Shown here piece after piece: positions 46,736 through 58,255 of a DNA stretch of 64,000 bases. Each line of letters begins with the position of its first letter. The first letter of the stretch is position 1. A program made the translations under genes and the position numbers. The notes beneath the pieces were generated by a model. That model had not been told where the DNA came from. It did no database searches and saw nothing but the letters and a program-made list of their open reading frames with translations. Where the stretch lies: NCBI RefSeq assembly GCF_001551835.1, contig NZ_LODL01000010.1, forward strand, positions 570 through 64,569, given 5' to 3'. Source of the stretch: Dechloromonas denitrificans (GTDB taxonomy: Bacteria; Pseudomonadota; Gammaproteobacteria; Burkholderiales; Rhodocyclaceae).

Positions 46736-48907
46736 TCAGAAACGGTATTCGACCGTGCCCATGAAGGTCCGGGGCTGCTGCGGTACGGCCTGCAGGACGG
46801 CGCTTGAGGACGAGGTGTTGGCCGCGTAGTAGCGCTCGTCGAACAGGTTGTAGATGTCGAAATAGAGCGACAGGTGCTCGCCGGCCAGCTTGTGGGCTCC
46901 GATGTGCAGGCTGGCCACCGTGTACGGTTCGGTCAGCTTGATCCGGTCGTTCTGGATGCGGTTGATGGCGCCGGTCGTCGTTTCGTCGATCCATTGCAGG
47001 CGCGGCGTGATGGTCAGCCAGTCCTGGTAGCGCAGCGTGACGCCGAGCTTGATCTTGTGGGCGGCGATATTGACCTGCTGCAGTTCGGGGCCGTCATCGG
47101 TTTCACGAATCCAGCCCTTGACGTAGCTGTAGCTGCCCCAGAAATCGGCATGCCATGGCCCGCCCAGGTGGGCCTGCCATTGCGGGATGAAGTCGATGCC
47201 ATGATATTGGTCGCGGCCGCTGTTCTGTTTCGACTCGGTCTGGGTCAGCGTCGCGCCCGGGATGTACTGCACCGGGACCGGGTCGGCGCGGGTAATGATG
47301 ATGTGCTCGACCTTGGTCAGGTAGGCGTTGGTGACCAGGTTGAATTTGTTGGTCGGTCGCCAGTCCCAGGTCAGCGACAGGGTTTTCGACTTTTCCGGTT
47401 CGAGACTCGGATTGGGAGCGCGGAACAGGCCGCTCGGCTTGCCGCTGGCGTTGAAGCTGCCGAAGGCGCTGTAGCTTTCTTCCGGCGACGGCGCGCGGAA
47501 GGCCTCGCCGTAGAGCAGTTTCAGGTAATTGCCGGCCGCCGGCTGCCAGACCACGCCCAGGCGCGGATTGAAGCTCGAGCCGTAGGTCGAGAACCAGTCC
47601 TCGCGGGCACCGACCATCGTCGACAGGCTCGGCGTCCATTGCGCCTGCCATTGCATGTAGGCCGACCAGCTGTCGTAGCGGTTGTCGAAGATGCGCAAGG
47701 GCAGGCTGGTGTTCGGATAGATCATGCCCTGGCCCTGCGCCCCTTTCGAGGTGTCGTAGGGGTAGGGCAGGTCCGGCGTTTCGATGGCGTAATAATCCTT
47801 GTAGCCGAGGCCGGCCTGGATCACGTGTTCGTCGCTGGCCTGCCAGTTGAAATTCTGCTCGATGCCGCGCCGGCGGGCGTAGGAATAGTCGTAGCCGTGG
47901 TTCTGGAAGTTGGTGACCGAGTTGATGTAACGCGAGCGGGGATCAACCTCGTAGGTCGAATGGTCGAGGATCAGTTCGCCTTTCAGGGTCGGCGTCAGAT
48001 CGAAGCGGTATTTGCCTTGCCAGGTCTCGATCGTCGTGTCCCAGAACGCATCGCTCAGATAGAAGACGCTGTTTGGCCGGTCGCCGGTGCTGCTCAGGCT
48101 GCGGAAATTGTTGCGGTAGAAGCCAACGGTCAGTGCCTCGCCGGCGTCGAGCCGGAAATACTGGCTCTGGCTGCTGATGTTGCCGACGTAATCCTCGCGC
48201 TGGGCGGCCGGCACGCCGCCGGCCGCGACCTTGCGGTAGGTGTCGGGGTAATCCTTGTCGAGCGGGGCGCGGTCGCTTTCCTGATAGTGGGCGCCGACGG
48301 TCAAGGCAATGGTTTCGCCGAGCTTGCCGCCGACCAGGAAATTCCCTTCCAGCGAACCGTAGCTGCCGACCCCGGCCGAGATCTTGCCGCCCGGCGTATC
48401 GCCGGCCTTTTCGGTGATGATGTTGATGACGCCGGCGAAGGCGTCGGCGCCGTAGAGCGCGGCGGCCGGGCCGTAGAGGACTTCGACCTGCTTGGCGAAA
48501 TAGAGCGAGAAGTTCTCGGCAATCGGAATCTTGCCGCCGGCCGGGTGGTCGATGCGGACGCCGTCGAGCAGGATCAGCAGCTTGTTGTTGCTGAGGTGGC
48601 CCTGAAAAACGAAATTGTTGTACTGCGTGGACCGGGTGCCGCGCTGGAAATCGACACCGGGCAGGTCTTCGAGCAGATCGGCGAGGCTCTTGTAGCGCCG
48701 GTCACGCATCTGCTCGCGGGTGATGACCATGATGTGGGCCGGCGTTTGCTCGCGCCCCTGCTGGTGGCGGGAGGCGGTGACGACCGGGGTGGCGATCAGT
48801 TCTTCGAGCGACAGGGGGAGCAGGGCGGCGACGCTGTCGGCTGCCACGGCAGCGAAGGGCGTGGCGCTCAGGCTGAGCGCGAGTAGGCTGCGGCAAACGT
48901 TTTTCAT
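46736..48907 (-). CDS. TonB-dependent outer-membrane receptor
   Basis: 723 residues from ATG 48907 (GGGGGAG upstream; a GTG one codon earlier is possible). Signal peptide MKNVCRSLLALSLSATPFAA. Plug domain with TPVVTASRHQQGREQTPAHI, VEVLYGPAAALYGADAFAGV and NIITEKAGDTPGG; 22-strand barrel ending GTVEYRF with terminal Phe. It starts an operon with yfiR, a hybrid kinase and a diguanylate cyclase. Ligand not predictable (siderophore, cobalamin or other). Confidence 0.94.
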   Translation of the reverse strand: MKNVCRSLLALSLSATPFAAVAADSVAALLPLSLEELIATPVVTASRHQQGREQTPAHIMVITREQMRDRRYKSLADLLEDLPGVDFQRGTRSTQYNNFVFQGHLSNNKLLILLDGVRIDHPAGGKIPIAENFSLYFAKQVEVLYGPAAALYGADAFAGVINIITEKAGDTPGGKISAGVGSYGSLEGNFLVGGKLGETIALTVGAHYQESDRAPLDKDYPDTYRKVAAGGVPAAQREDYVGNISSQSQYFRLDAGEALTVGFYRNNFRSLSSTGDRPNSVFYLSDAFWDTTIETWQGKYRFDLTPTLKGELILDHSTYEVDPRSRYINSVTNFQNHGYDYSYARRRGIEQNFNWQASDEHVIQAGLGYKDYYAIETPDLPYPYDTSKGAQGQGMIYPNTSLPLRIFDNRYDSWSAYMQWQAQWTPSLSTMVGAREDWFSTYGSSFNPRLGVVWQPAAGNYLKLLYGEAFRAPSPEESYSAFGSFNASGKPSGLFRAPNPSLEPEKSKTLSLTWDWRPTNKFNLVTNAYLTKVEHIIITRADPVPVQYIPGATLTQTESKQNSGRDQYHGIDFIPQWQAHLGGPWHADFWGSYSYVKGWIRETDDGPELQQVNIAAHKIKLGVTLRYQDWLTITPRLQWIDETTTGAINRIQNDRIKLTEPYTVASLHIGAHKLAGEHLSLYFDIYNLFDERYYAANTSSSSAVLQAVPQQPRTFMGTVEYRF

Positions 48908-48953
48908 CACTCCCCCCCGGGTTGCTTTTGCGCGGCGCAGGCGCCGTGCCCTT

Positions 48954-49967
48954 CTATTTTTGATTGGTCATGCAGAGACGCAGGCCGAGGCGCAGAAACT
49001 CCTCCCAGACATTGCCCTGGCCGATGCCCTTGACCAGGCGGTCGATCTTGCCGGCATGTTGCAGCGCCGCTTCGAGGGCTGCGGTCGACAGTCGCTGCAA
49101 GGCCTTTTTCACCGGCGTCGCGCGCGGTCCCCAGACCTTGGCATCCTTGAGCAATTGATCGAGCGGCCGGCCGGCATCCATGCCGGCGCGAATGACGGTC
49201 AGCGCCCGGACTTCCTCGCTCATCGCCCACAGCACCAGCGGCGGTGCTTCGCCTTCCTGCATCAGGCCGTCCAGCGTCCGCGTCAGGCGGGCGATATCAC
49301 CGGCGAGCAGGGCTTCGCGCAGGCCATCGATGTCATAGCGGGCGACATTGAGCACCGCATCGCGAATCTGTGCCGCGCTCAACTGTCCGGCCGGATAGAG
49401 CAGGCCGAGTTTCTGGATTTCCTGGTGGGCGGCGAGCAGGTTGCCTTCGACGCGTTCAGCGACGAATTTCAGGCTGTCGAGGTCGGCGCTCTGCTGCTGG
49501 CGGCGCAGGCGGCCGGCGATCCAGCCCGGCAGTTCGGCCAGTGGCGGGGCCATCAGCTTGATGGCGACACCGGCATTGACCAGCGCGGTGAACCAGGCGG
49601 CCTTTTCCTCGCGCCAGTCGAGTTCGGGCAGCGTGATCAGCAGCAGGTTGTCGGGCGAGAGGTTCTGGCACCACTGCTGCAAGGCGGCGCTGCCTTCCTT
49701 GCCCGGCTTGCCGGTCGGAATGCGCAGGTCGATCAGTTTTTTATCGCCGAACAGCGACAGGTTGCCACCGGCGGCGAGCAAGGCGCCCCAGTCGAATTGC
49801 GGCAGCACGGTCAGCACTTCGCGCTCGCTGTAGCCCTGCTTCCGTGCCTTGGCGCGGATGGCGTCGGCCGCTTCGATGACCAGCAGCGGCTCGTCGCCGT
49901 AGAGCACGTAAAGCGGGCGCAGCTCGCGTTCGAGATGCGCCGCCAGCTGTTCGCCCTTGAGCAGCAT
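48954..49967 (-). CDS. holA: DNA polymerase III delta subunit HolA
   Basis: 337 residues. LYVLYGDEPLLVIEAADAI, then VLPQFDWGALLAAGGNLSLF, LLLITLPELDWREEKAAWF and LAAHQEIQKLGLLYP are the recognisable AAA+-like clamp-loader delta pieces. It opens the beta clamp. Its start overlaps the lptE stop by one base. A copy of the dispersed repeat lies within it (49078-49110). Confidence 0.95.
   Translation of the reverse strand: MLLKGEQLAAHLERELRPLYVLYGDEPLLVIEAADAIRAKARKQGYSEREVLTVLPQFDWGALLAAGGNLSLFGDKKLIDLRIPTGKPGKEGSAALQQWCQNLSPDNLLLITLPELDWREEKAAWFTALVNAGVAIKLMAPPLAELPGWIAGRLRRQQQSADLDSLKFVAERVEGNLLAAHQEIQKLGLLYPAGQLSAAQIRDAVLNVARYDIDGLREALLAGDIARLTRTLDGLMQEGEAPPLVLWAMSEEVRALTVIRAGMDAGRPLDQLLKDAKVWGPRATPVKKALQRLSTAALEAALQHAGKIDRLVKGIGQGNVWEEFLRLGLRLCMTNQK
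49078..49110 (+). repeat. 33-bp dispersed repeat, copy 8 (in coding sequence)
   Basis: GCTGCGGTCGAC, 11 bases, GGC, CTTTTTC, antisense to the 3' part of holA. Confidence 0.4.
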
Positions 49968-50491
49968 CAGTCGTCTTCTTGCTGATTGGGGTTCTTCGGC
50001 TTGGTCAGGCTGAGCCGGCGCATGATCTGGTTGACCAGGTCGTTGTTCATGTCGCGCCAGAGCAGGCCTTCTTCCAGATCCTTGGCCAGCACGTTGGAAT
50101 CGTCGAAGGTGATGTCGCGGCTCAGGCTGACTTCATTCGGCGGCACCAGTACCTGCCCCTTCTGGTTGGTGACCTGGAAGCGGTAATTCAGTTGCAGGCG
50201 GTATTCGCGGACGCGACCCTGGGCATTGACGCTGAGAATGGTCTTCTGCCGGCTGTCGCCCAGTTGCTGGAAGATCGCTTCGGCGCCGGTCGGCTCGTCG
50301 AGAATCTCGGTGCTGCCGCTGGCCTTGATGTAGCGCTGCAGCCAGATATTGACGTCGGCCGTTTCCGGCAGCGCGATGTACATCGTCTTGTAAGGCAGGT
50401 TGCCGCTGAGCGTCCCGCGCAGCTGGAAGCCGCAGCCGGCCACCAGGGCGGCGAAAAGCACGGCGAGCAAAAGCCTGAACGGGACACGCAT
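49967..50491 (-). CDS. lptE: LPS-assembly lipoprotein LptE
   Basis: 174 residues. Lipoprotein signal LLLAVLFAALVAGCGFQLRG with Cys20. The mature part (YKTMYIALPETADVNIWLQR, QGRVREYRLQLNYRFQV, SLSRDITFDDSNVLAKDLEE) is typical of LptE, the plug of the LptD barrel that inserts LPS into the outer leaflet. It lies 12 bases after leuS and is followed by holA, the classic order. Confidence 0.95.
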   Translation of the reverse strand: MRVPFRLLLAVLFAALVAGCGFQLRGTLSGNLPYKTMYIALPETADVNIWLQRYIKASGSTEILDEPTGAEAIFQQLGDSRQKTILSVNAQGRVREYRLQLNYRFQVTNQKGQVLVPPNEVSLSRDITFDDSNVLAKDLEEGLLWRDMNNDLVNQIMRRLSLTKPKNPNQQEDD

Positions 50492-50503
50492 GGCGAAATT
50501 TCC

Positions 50504-53594
<3,091 letters not shown>

Positions 53595-53945
53595 TCAGGC
53601 GGCGTGTTTTTGCCCGTACATGCCTTCCCAGGTGTTCTGCCAGTAACGGTAGGCATTCTGGGCGGCCATCAGCGAGAGCAGCGACATCCGGCTCTGGTGG
53701 TGCCACATCCAGGACAGGCGCGGGGCCGGGGTCAGGGTATATTCCGGGGTGTCGCCGACTTCGTCTTCGACGATGCCAAGGAAACGCTCGACGGCCAGGC
53801 CCCAGTACTCGGCACCTTCCGAGTTGCCGGTCAGGTATTCGGCCTCGGACACGGCGCGACGCCACAGCTTGAGCGCCAGTTCGTCACTGATGCCGGCTTT
53901 CTTGGCAATCCAGGGCAGGATTTTGGGGGCGTTCATGTTATTCAT
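53595..53945 (-). CDS. Small helical protein of unknown function
   Basis: 116 residues from ATG 53945, which has AGGAG eight bases upstream. Predicted mostly helical: ILPWIAKKAGISDELALKLW, RAVSEAEYLTGNSEGAEYWG, MSLLSLMAAQNAYRYWQ. Many Trp and a conserved-looking SWMWHHQSRM. The size and helical make-up recall phasin-like proteins, but I cannot assign a family. Upstream are two palindromic operator-like elements (54036-54051 and 54112-54130). Confidence 0.75.
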   Translation of the reverse strand: MNNMNAPKILPWIAKKAGISDELALKLWRRAVSEAEYLTGNSEGAEYWGLAVERFLGIVEDEVGDTPEYTLTPAPRLSWMWHHQSRMSLLSLMAAQNAYRYWQNTWEGMYGQKHAA

Positions 53946-54035
53946 GCTGTTACTCCTTGTACTGCGTGGTGGTGACCACTTATTTGTATGACTGCCTTGT
54001 GGGCTTAAAGTTTTGTGCACTGCAATATATATGTA

Positions 54036-54051
54036 GGCAAGTATACTTGCC
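54036..54051. promoter_or_regulatory. Perfect 16-base palindrome, probable operator
   Basis: GGCAAGTATACTTGCC lies 90 bases upstream of the small helical protein gene and within an AT-rich divergent promoter region. The cognate regulator is unknown. Confidence 0.45.
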
Positions 54052-54111
54052 CCGTTTTTGCTGTGTGTAACGAATTGTTGTGAGCTATATGCTGCGTTGC
54101 ACAATTACAAC

Positions 54112-54130
54112 AAATTGGTAAGACCAATTT
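54112..54130. promoter_or_regulatory. PdhR/GntR-like operator
   Basis: AAATTGGTAAGACCAATTT is an 8-3-8 inverted repeat that matches the FadR-subfamily GntR consensus TTGGT-N3-ACCAA and is very like the E. coli PdhR box. It sits 58 bases before uvrD and 167 bases upstream of the divergent small gene. Confidence 0.5.
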
Positions 54131-54187
54131 TCCGGCGCTGAATTATCGGGCGCATTCTACGCCTTTAGTAATAGTTTGGATTGATCC

Positions 54188-56323
54188 ATGTCAGACCTTC
54201 TTGCCAACCTGAACCCTCCGCAACTCCAGGCCGTCACCCTGCCGCCTGTGCACGGGCTGATCCTCGCCGGGGCGGGCAGCGGCAAGACCCGGGTGCTGAC
54301 GACGCGCATCGCCTGGCTGATGTCGACCGGCCAGGTCGGGCCGCACGGTATCCTGGCCGTGACCTTCACCAACAAGGCGGCCAAGGAAATGACGGCGCGC
54401 CTCTCGTCGCTGGTCCCGATCAATACGCGCGGCATGTGGATCGGCACTTTCCACGGTCTGTGCAACCGGTTGTTGCGCGCCCATTACCGCGAGGCCGGCC
54501 TGCCGCAGACTTTTCAGATTCTCGATACGGCCGACCAGCTGGCGATGGTCAAGCGCCTGCTGAAGAACCTGAATCTCGACGACGAAAAATATCCGCCGCG
54601 CGAACTGTGCCATTTCATCAATGCCCACAAGGAACAGGGCGTCCGCGCCGCGCAGGCCGAGGCCTACGACCACTACACGCAGAAGCGCGTCGACTTCTAC
54701 GCCGAATATGAAAACCAGTGCAATCGCGAAGGCGTCGTCGATTTCGCCGAATTGCTGCTACGCTGTTACGAATTGCTGCAACGTAACGAACCATTGCGCC
54801 AGCATTACCAGGAGCGCTTCCGTTACATCCTGGTCGATGAATTCCAGGACACCAACAAGCTGCAATACGCCTGGCTGCAACTGCTGGCCGGCGGTGGCGC
54901 CAAGGTCTTCGCGGTCGGCGACGACGACCAGAGCATCTATGCCTTCCGCGGCGCCGAAGTCGGCAACATGCGCGACTTCGAGCGCGACTACGCCGGCAAC
55001 AACATCATCCGCCTCGAACAGAACTATCGTTCGCACGGCAACATCTTGGCTGCCGCCAATGCGCTGATCAAGAACAACCGCGAACGTCTCGGCAAGAATT
55101 TGTGGACCGATGCCGGCGAAGGCGAGCCGATCCGCGCCTTCGAGGGTTATTCCGACCTCGACGAGGCGCGCTTCATTGTCGAGGAAATCCGCGAACTGGT
55201 CCGCGAAGGCGTCTCGCCGACGCAGATCGCCTTGCTTTACCGCTCCAACGCCCAGTCGCGCGTGCTGGAAAACGAGCTGTTCACCAAGAATGTACCGTAC
55301 AAGGTCTATGGCGGCCTGCGCTTCTTCGAGCGCCAGGAAATCAAGCACGCGCTGGCCTACCTGCGCCTGTTGGGCAATCCGGACGACGACACCGCCTTCC
55401 TGCGCGTCGTCAATTTCCCGACCCGTGGCATTGGCGCCCGCTCGCTGGAAAATCTGCAGGCCACCGCGCACCAGATGAATTCCAGCCTCTACAACGCCGC
55501 TGCCTCGCTGACCGGCAAGGCCGGCCAGACGGTGGGCGCCTTCATCCGGCTGATCGAAAGCCTGCGCCAGGAAACCGAAGGTCTGCCGCTGCCCGAAATG
55601 GTCGAGCACATCATCGAAAAGAGTGGCCTGGCCCAGCATTACCGGACCGAGAAGGAAGGCCAGGACCGGCTGGAAAACCTGGACGAACTGATCAACGCCG
55701 CCGCCACCTTCATCGACGACGAAGGGGCGATCGGCGAAGGCGGCGCGCTGGTTTCCTTCCTCACCCTGGCCTCGCTGGAAGCCGGCGAGCACCAGGCCGG
55801 CGAAGGTCAGGAAGCGGTCCAGCTAATGTCGGTGCACGCCGCCAAGGGCCTGGAATTCGACGTCGTCTTCATTACCGGCCTCGAACAGGGGCTGTTCCCG
55901 CACGAAAATTCGGTCAATCAGGGCCGTGACGGCCTGGAGGAAGAGCGCCGGCTGATGTACGTCGCCGTTACTCGAGCCCGTCAGCGCCTCTACGTGACCT
56001 GCGCCCAGACCCGGATGCTGCACGGCCAGACGCGCTACTGCGTGCCGTCCAGCTTCCTCGAGGAAATCCCGGAAAACCTGCTGAAGAAGCTGAACAAGAA
56101 GGCGGAGTCGGCTGTGCCGGCTTTCGGCTCGTTTGGCGGCGGCTACGCCGAAACGGTGCAAGGCGGCCTGCGCATCGGCATGACGGTGGAGCACGCCAAG
56201 TTCGGCGTCGGGGTTATCGTCTCGACGGAAGGGCGCGGAGGCGATGCACGGGTGCAAGTGAATTTCGGCGGCAGCGGCATGAAGTGGCTGGCGCTGGAAT
56301 ACGCCAAGCTGACGCCGGTTTGA
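54188..56323 (+). CDS. uvrD: ATP-dependent DNA helicase UvrD/Rep family
   Basis: 711 residues. SF1 motifs in order: LNPPQLQAVTLP (Q), AGAGSGKTRVLTTRI (I), VTFTNKAAKEM (Ia), ILVDEFQDTNKLQ (II), VGDDDQSIYAFRGA (III), LEQNYRSHGNIL (IV), SVHAAKGLEFDVVFITGLEQ (V, shown in part), VAVTRARQRLYV (VI). The C-terminal linker ends in a Tudor-like segment (MTVEHAKFGVGVIVSTEG) as in UvrD/PcrA. It unwinds DNA in excision and mismatch repair. Confidence 0.95.
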   Translation: MSDLLANLNPPQLQAVTLPPVHGLILAGAGSGKTRVLTTRIAWLMSTGQVGPHGILAVTFTNKAAKEMTARLSSLVPINTRGMWIGTFHGLCNRLLRAHYREAGLPQTFQILDTADQLAMVKRLLKNLNLDDEKYPPRELCHFINAHKEQGVRAAQAEAYDHYTQKRVDFYAEYENQCNREGVVDFAELLLRCYELLQRNEPLRQHYQERFRYILVDEFQDTNKLQYAWLQLLAGGGAKVFAVGDDDQSIYAFRGAEVGNMRDFERDYAGNNIIRLEQNYRSHGNILAAANALIKNNRERLGKNLWTDAGEGEPIRAFEGYSDLDEARFIVEEIRELVREGVSPTQIALLYRSNAQSRVLENELFTKNVPYKVYGGLRFFERQEIKHALAYLRLLGNPDDDTAFLRVVNFPTRGIGARSLENLQATAHQMNSSLYNAAASLTGKAGQTVGAFIRLIESLRQETEGLPLPEMVEHIIEKSGLAQHYRTEKEGQDRLENLDELINAAATFIDDEGAIGEGGALVSFLTLASLEAGEHQAGEGQEAVQLMSVHAAKGLEFDVVFITGLEQGLFPHENSVNQGRDGLEEERRLMYVAVTRARQRLYVTCAQTRMLHGQTRYCVPSSFLEEIPENLLKKLNKKAESAVPAFGSFGGGYAETVQGGLRIGMTVEHAKFGVGVIVSTEGRGGDARVQVNFGGSGMKWLALEYAKLTPV

Positions 56324-56343
56324 GGCGGTTGTCCGCTGTTGGC

Positions 56344-56901
56344 TCAGCTGTTGCTGCGCAGATAGGTGTTCTGGACGAAACCAAAGGCAAATGACTGGCT
56401 GGCCGTGAGCCGGAAAGGCATGTCCTGGTTCACTGGCCCGAACAGCGGGCGTCCGCTGCCGAGCAGGACCGGGATGGTGGTGATGGTCAGTTCATCGACC
56501 AGACCTTCGCGCAGAAAACCCTGAATGGTCAGGCCGCCATCGAGATGGACATGCCGGCAGCCTTCGCTGTGGAGCCGCGCCAGCAGTTGCCGGGGCGCCT
56601 CGTTTGACGATTCGACGACATAGGGGGCGGGGGCTGGCCTGACCTGCTTGCCGCTGGACAGCACGATGACGCGCTGGCTGGCATATGGCCAATCGCCAAA
56701 GCTCAAGACTTTCTCGTAGGTCAGCCGGCCTATGACCAGCACATCTACCGACGCCATGAAGGCCTGATAGCCGCAATCTTCGCCAGGCGGCACCACGGCA
56801 TTGCCCCGCTCCAGCCAGTCGAGTTCGCCGTTGGGGCGGGCGATGAAGCCATCCAGGCTGGTGGCGATGAAGACCGAGACGCGTGGCTTGCTGGTGGGCA
56901 T
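56344..56901 (-). CDS. Dihydrofolate reductase-like (RibD C-terminal domain) protein
   Basis: 185 residues. VSVFIATSLDGFIARPNGE (NADPH site), VIGRLTYEKVLSFGDWPY, VIVLSSGK, CRHVHLDGGLTIQGFLREG and ITTIPVLLGSGRPLFG are typical of the RibD-C/YwjB-like reductase family. Substrate unknown. It starts 4 bases after the HD-GYP stop and so is likely co-transcribed with it. Confidence 0.9.
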   Translation of the reverse strand: MPTSKPRVSVFIATSLDGFIARPNGELDWLERGNAVVPPGEDCGYQAFMASVDVLVIGRLTYEKVLSFGDWPYASQRVIVLSSGKQVRPAPAPYVVESSNEAPRQLLARLHSEGCRHVHLDGGLTIQGFLREGLVDELTITTIPVLLGSGRPLFGPVNQDMPFRLTASQSFAFGFVQNTYLRSNS

Positions 56902-56905
56902 GTCG

Positions 56906-58198
56906 TTACGCCGCTACAGCCGCCGGGGCGCTGGCTTCGACCGAGGCGCGCAGGAAGTAGCGCATCGCCTGTTCGCGCAGCCGGGCCTGCAGTTCGGCTT
57001 CGCTGGCGAGGCCGATACGGGCGTGCAGGTCGGCGGCGATGGCCAGGAAGTGCTCGACCAGGCGCGGATCGAAGTGCGTGCCGGCATCCTTCTGGATGAT
57101 GCCGAGCGCCCCGTCGAGCGGCATCGGCGCCTTGTAGGGGCGGCGTGAGGTCAGCGCGTCGAAGACGTCGACAATCGAGAAGATCCGCGCATTGAGCGGA
57201 ATGTCGTTGCCGCTCAGGCCGCGCAGATAGCCCGAGCCGTCGAACTTCTCGTGGTGGCCCTCGATGACGGCACGCGCCCCTTGCAGCCAGTCCGATTGCT
57301 CGACGATGTCGACGCCGAGCGCGACGTGGGTGCGCATGATGGCGAATTCCTCGGCGGTCAGCTTGCCCGGCTTGAGCAGGATGTTGTCGCTGATGCCGAT
57401 CTTGCCGACATCGTGCAGGAAGGCGCCGAGAATCAGTTGGCGCATTTCGCCGGCGCTCAGGCCGACCGCTTCGGCCAGTTCGATGGCGTACAGCGTGACG
57501 CGGTAATTGTGGTCGCCGGTGTCCGAGTCGCGCTTGGCGATGGCGGCGCCGAGCACCGAGGCCATTTCCAGGTTGCCCTTGAGAACCTCCTGCGAGAAGC
57601 GGATGACGTCGCGGTTGAGGGCGATGATCACCGGGTAGAGCAGCACGGTGGTCGCCAGCACGGCGAATAGCACGGTGGCCAGCGTGTGCCACAGGCGGTC
57701 GCGGAATTCGTGCAGGGTGGCGCGGTCGACGACGAAAACGCCCTCGAAAAAGCCGGCATTGCCGCCGTTCTTGCTGGGCAGCGGGACCAGCACCTGGACG
57801 ACTGTGTCGTCGCCGATGACGAACTTCTGGTAATGGCTGTGGGTGTCGTGCGGAAAACTGTGCTTGAATCGTTTCAGTTCCGCCTCGATGTGCGCATACT
57901 GCGGATTGACCGCTTCCAGGATACGTTGCTCCTGGCGGTCATAGACCTCGATGACGACGAAGTTGCGTTTGACGAACTCGCCGGCCCGCTGTTCCAGGAC
58001 ACGCAGTTCCTCGGCTGTGTGGGTGCCGGTCTTCAGGCCTTCCGGGGCGAAATGGGTTGATTGGCTGGCGGCGAGGGCGACGACCGCATCGTCGATCTGT
58101 TCGAGTTCGAAATAGTAGGTCAGTCCGCCGACCAGCAGCGAGACGGCAACCCAGGCCAGCAGTAGCCGGCGCAGTACGATGCGGTGGATTGAAATCAT
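56906..58198 (-). CDS. Membrane-bound HD-GYP cyclic-di-GMP phosphodiesterase
   Basis: 430 residues. TM1 about 10-30 and TM2 about 160-185 enclose a periplasmic sensor of about 130 residues. The HD-GYP domain has GDHNYRVTLYAIELAEA, GAFLHDVGKIGISDNILLKP, THVALG and HHEKFDGSGYLRGLSG. The last motif reads GYL where most family members have GYP. Metal ligands (H, HD, H, HH, D) are present, so activity is plausible though partner binding via GYP may differ. It is predicted to degrade c-di-GMP. Confidence 0.93.
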   Translation of the reverse strand: MISIHRIVLRRLLLAWVAVSLLVGGLTYYFELEQIDDAVVALAASQSTHFAPEGLKTGTHTAEELRVLEQRAGEFVKRNFVVIEVYDRQEQRILEAVNPQYAHIEAELKRFKHSFPHDTHSHYQKFVIGDDTVVQVLVPLPSKNGGNAGFFEGVFVVDRATLHEFRDRLWHTLATVLFAVLATTVLLYPVIIALNRDVIRFSQEVLKGNLEMASVLGAAIAKRDSDTGDHNYRVTLYAIELAEAVGLSAGEMRQLILGAFLHDVGKIGISDNILLKPGKLTAEEFAIMRTHVALGVDIVEQSDWLQGARAVIEGHHEKFDGSGYLRGLSGNDIPLNARIFSIVDVFDALTSRRPYKAPMPLDGALGIIQKDAGTHFDPRLVEHFLAIAADLHARIGLASEAELQARLREQAMRYFLRASVEASAPAAVAA

Positions 58199-58255
58199 TC
58201 CCTAATGATACGCTCAGGACTTTCCGGAAGATTATTACAGCCTTAACAGGAGACG

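Noticed and set aside
46874..48886. 670-codon plus-strand frame
   Set aside because: Antisense shadow of the TonB receptor.
57720..57755. Further copies of the 33-bp repeat at 57720, 14400 and 12385
   Set aside because: Only the GGTCGAC core or part of it matches; the tail is out of register, so chance is sufficient.
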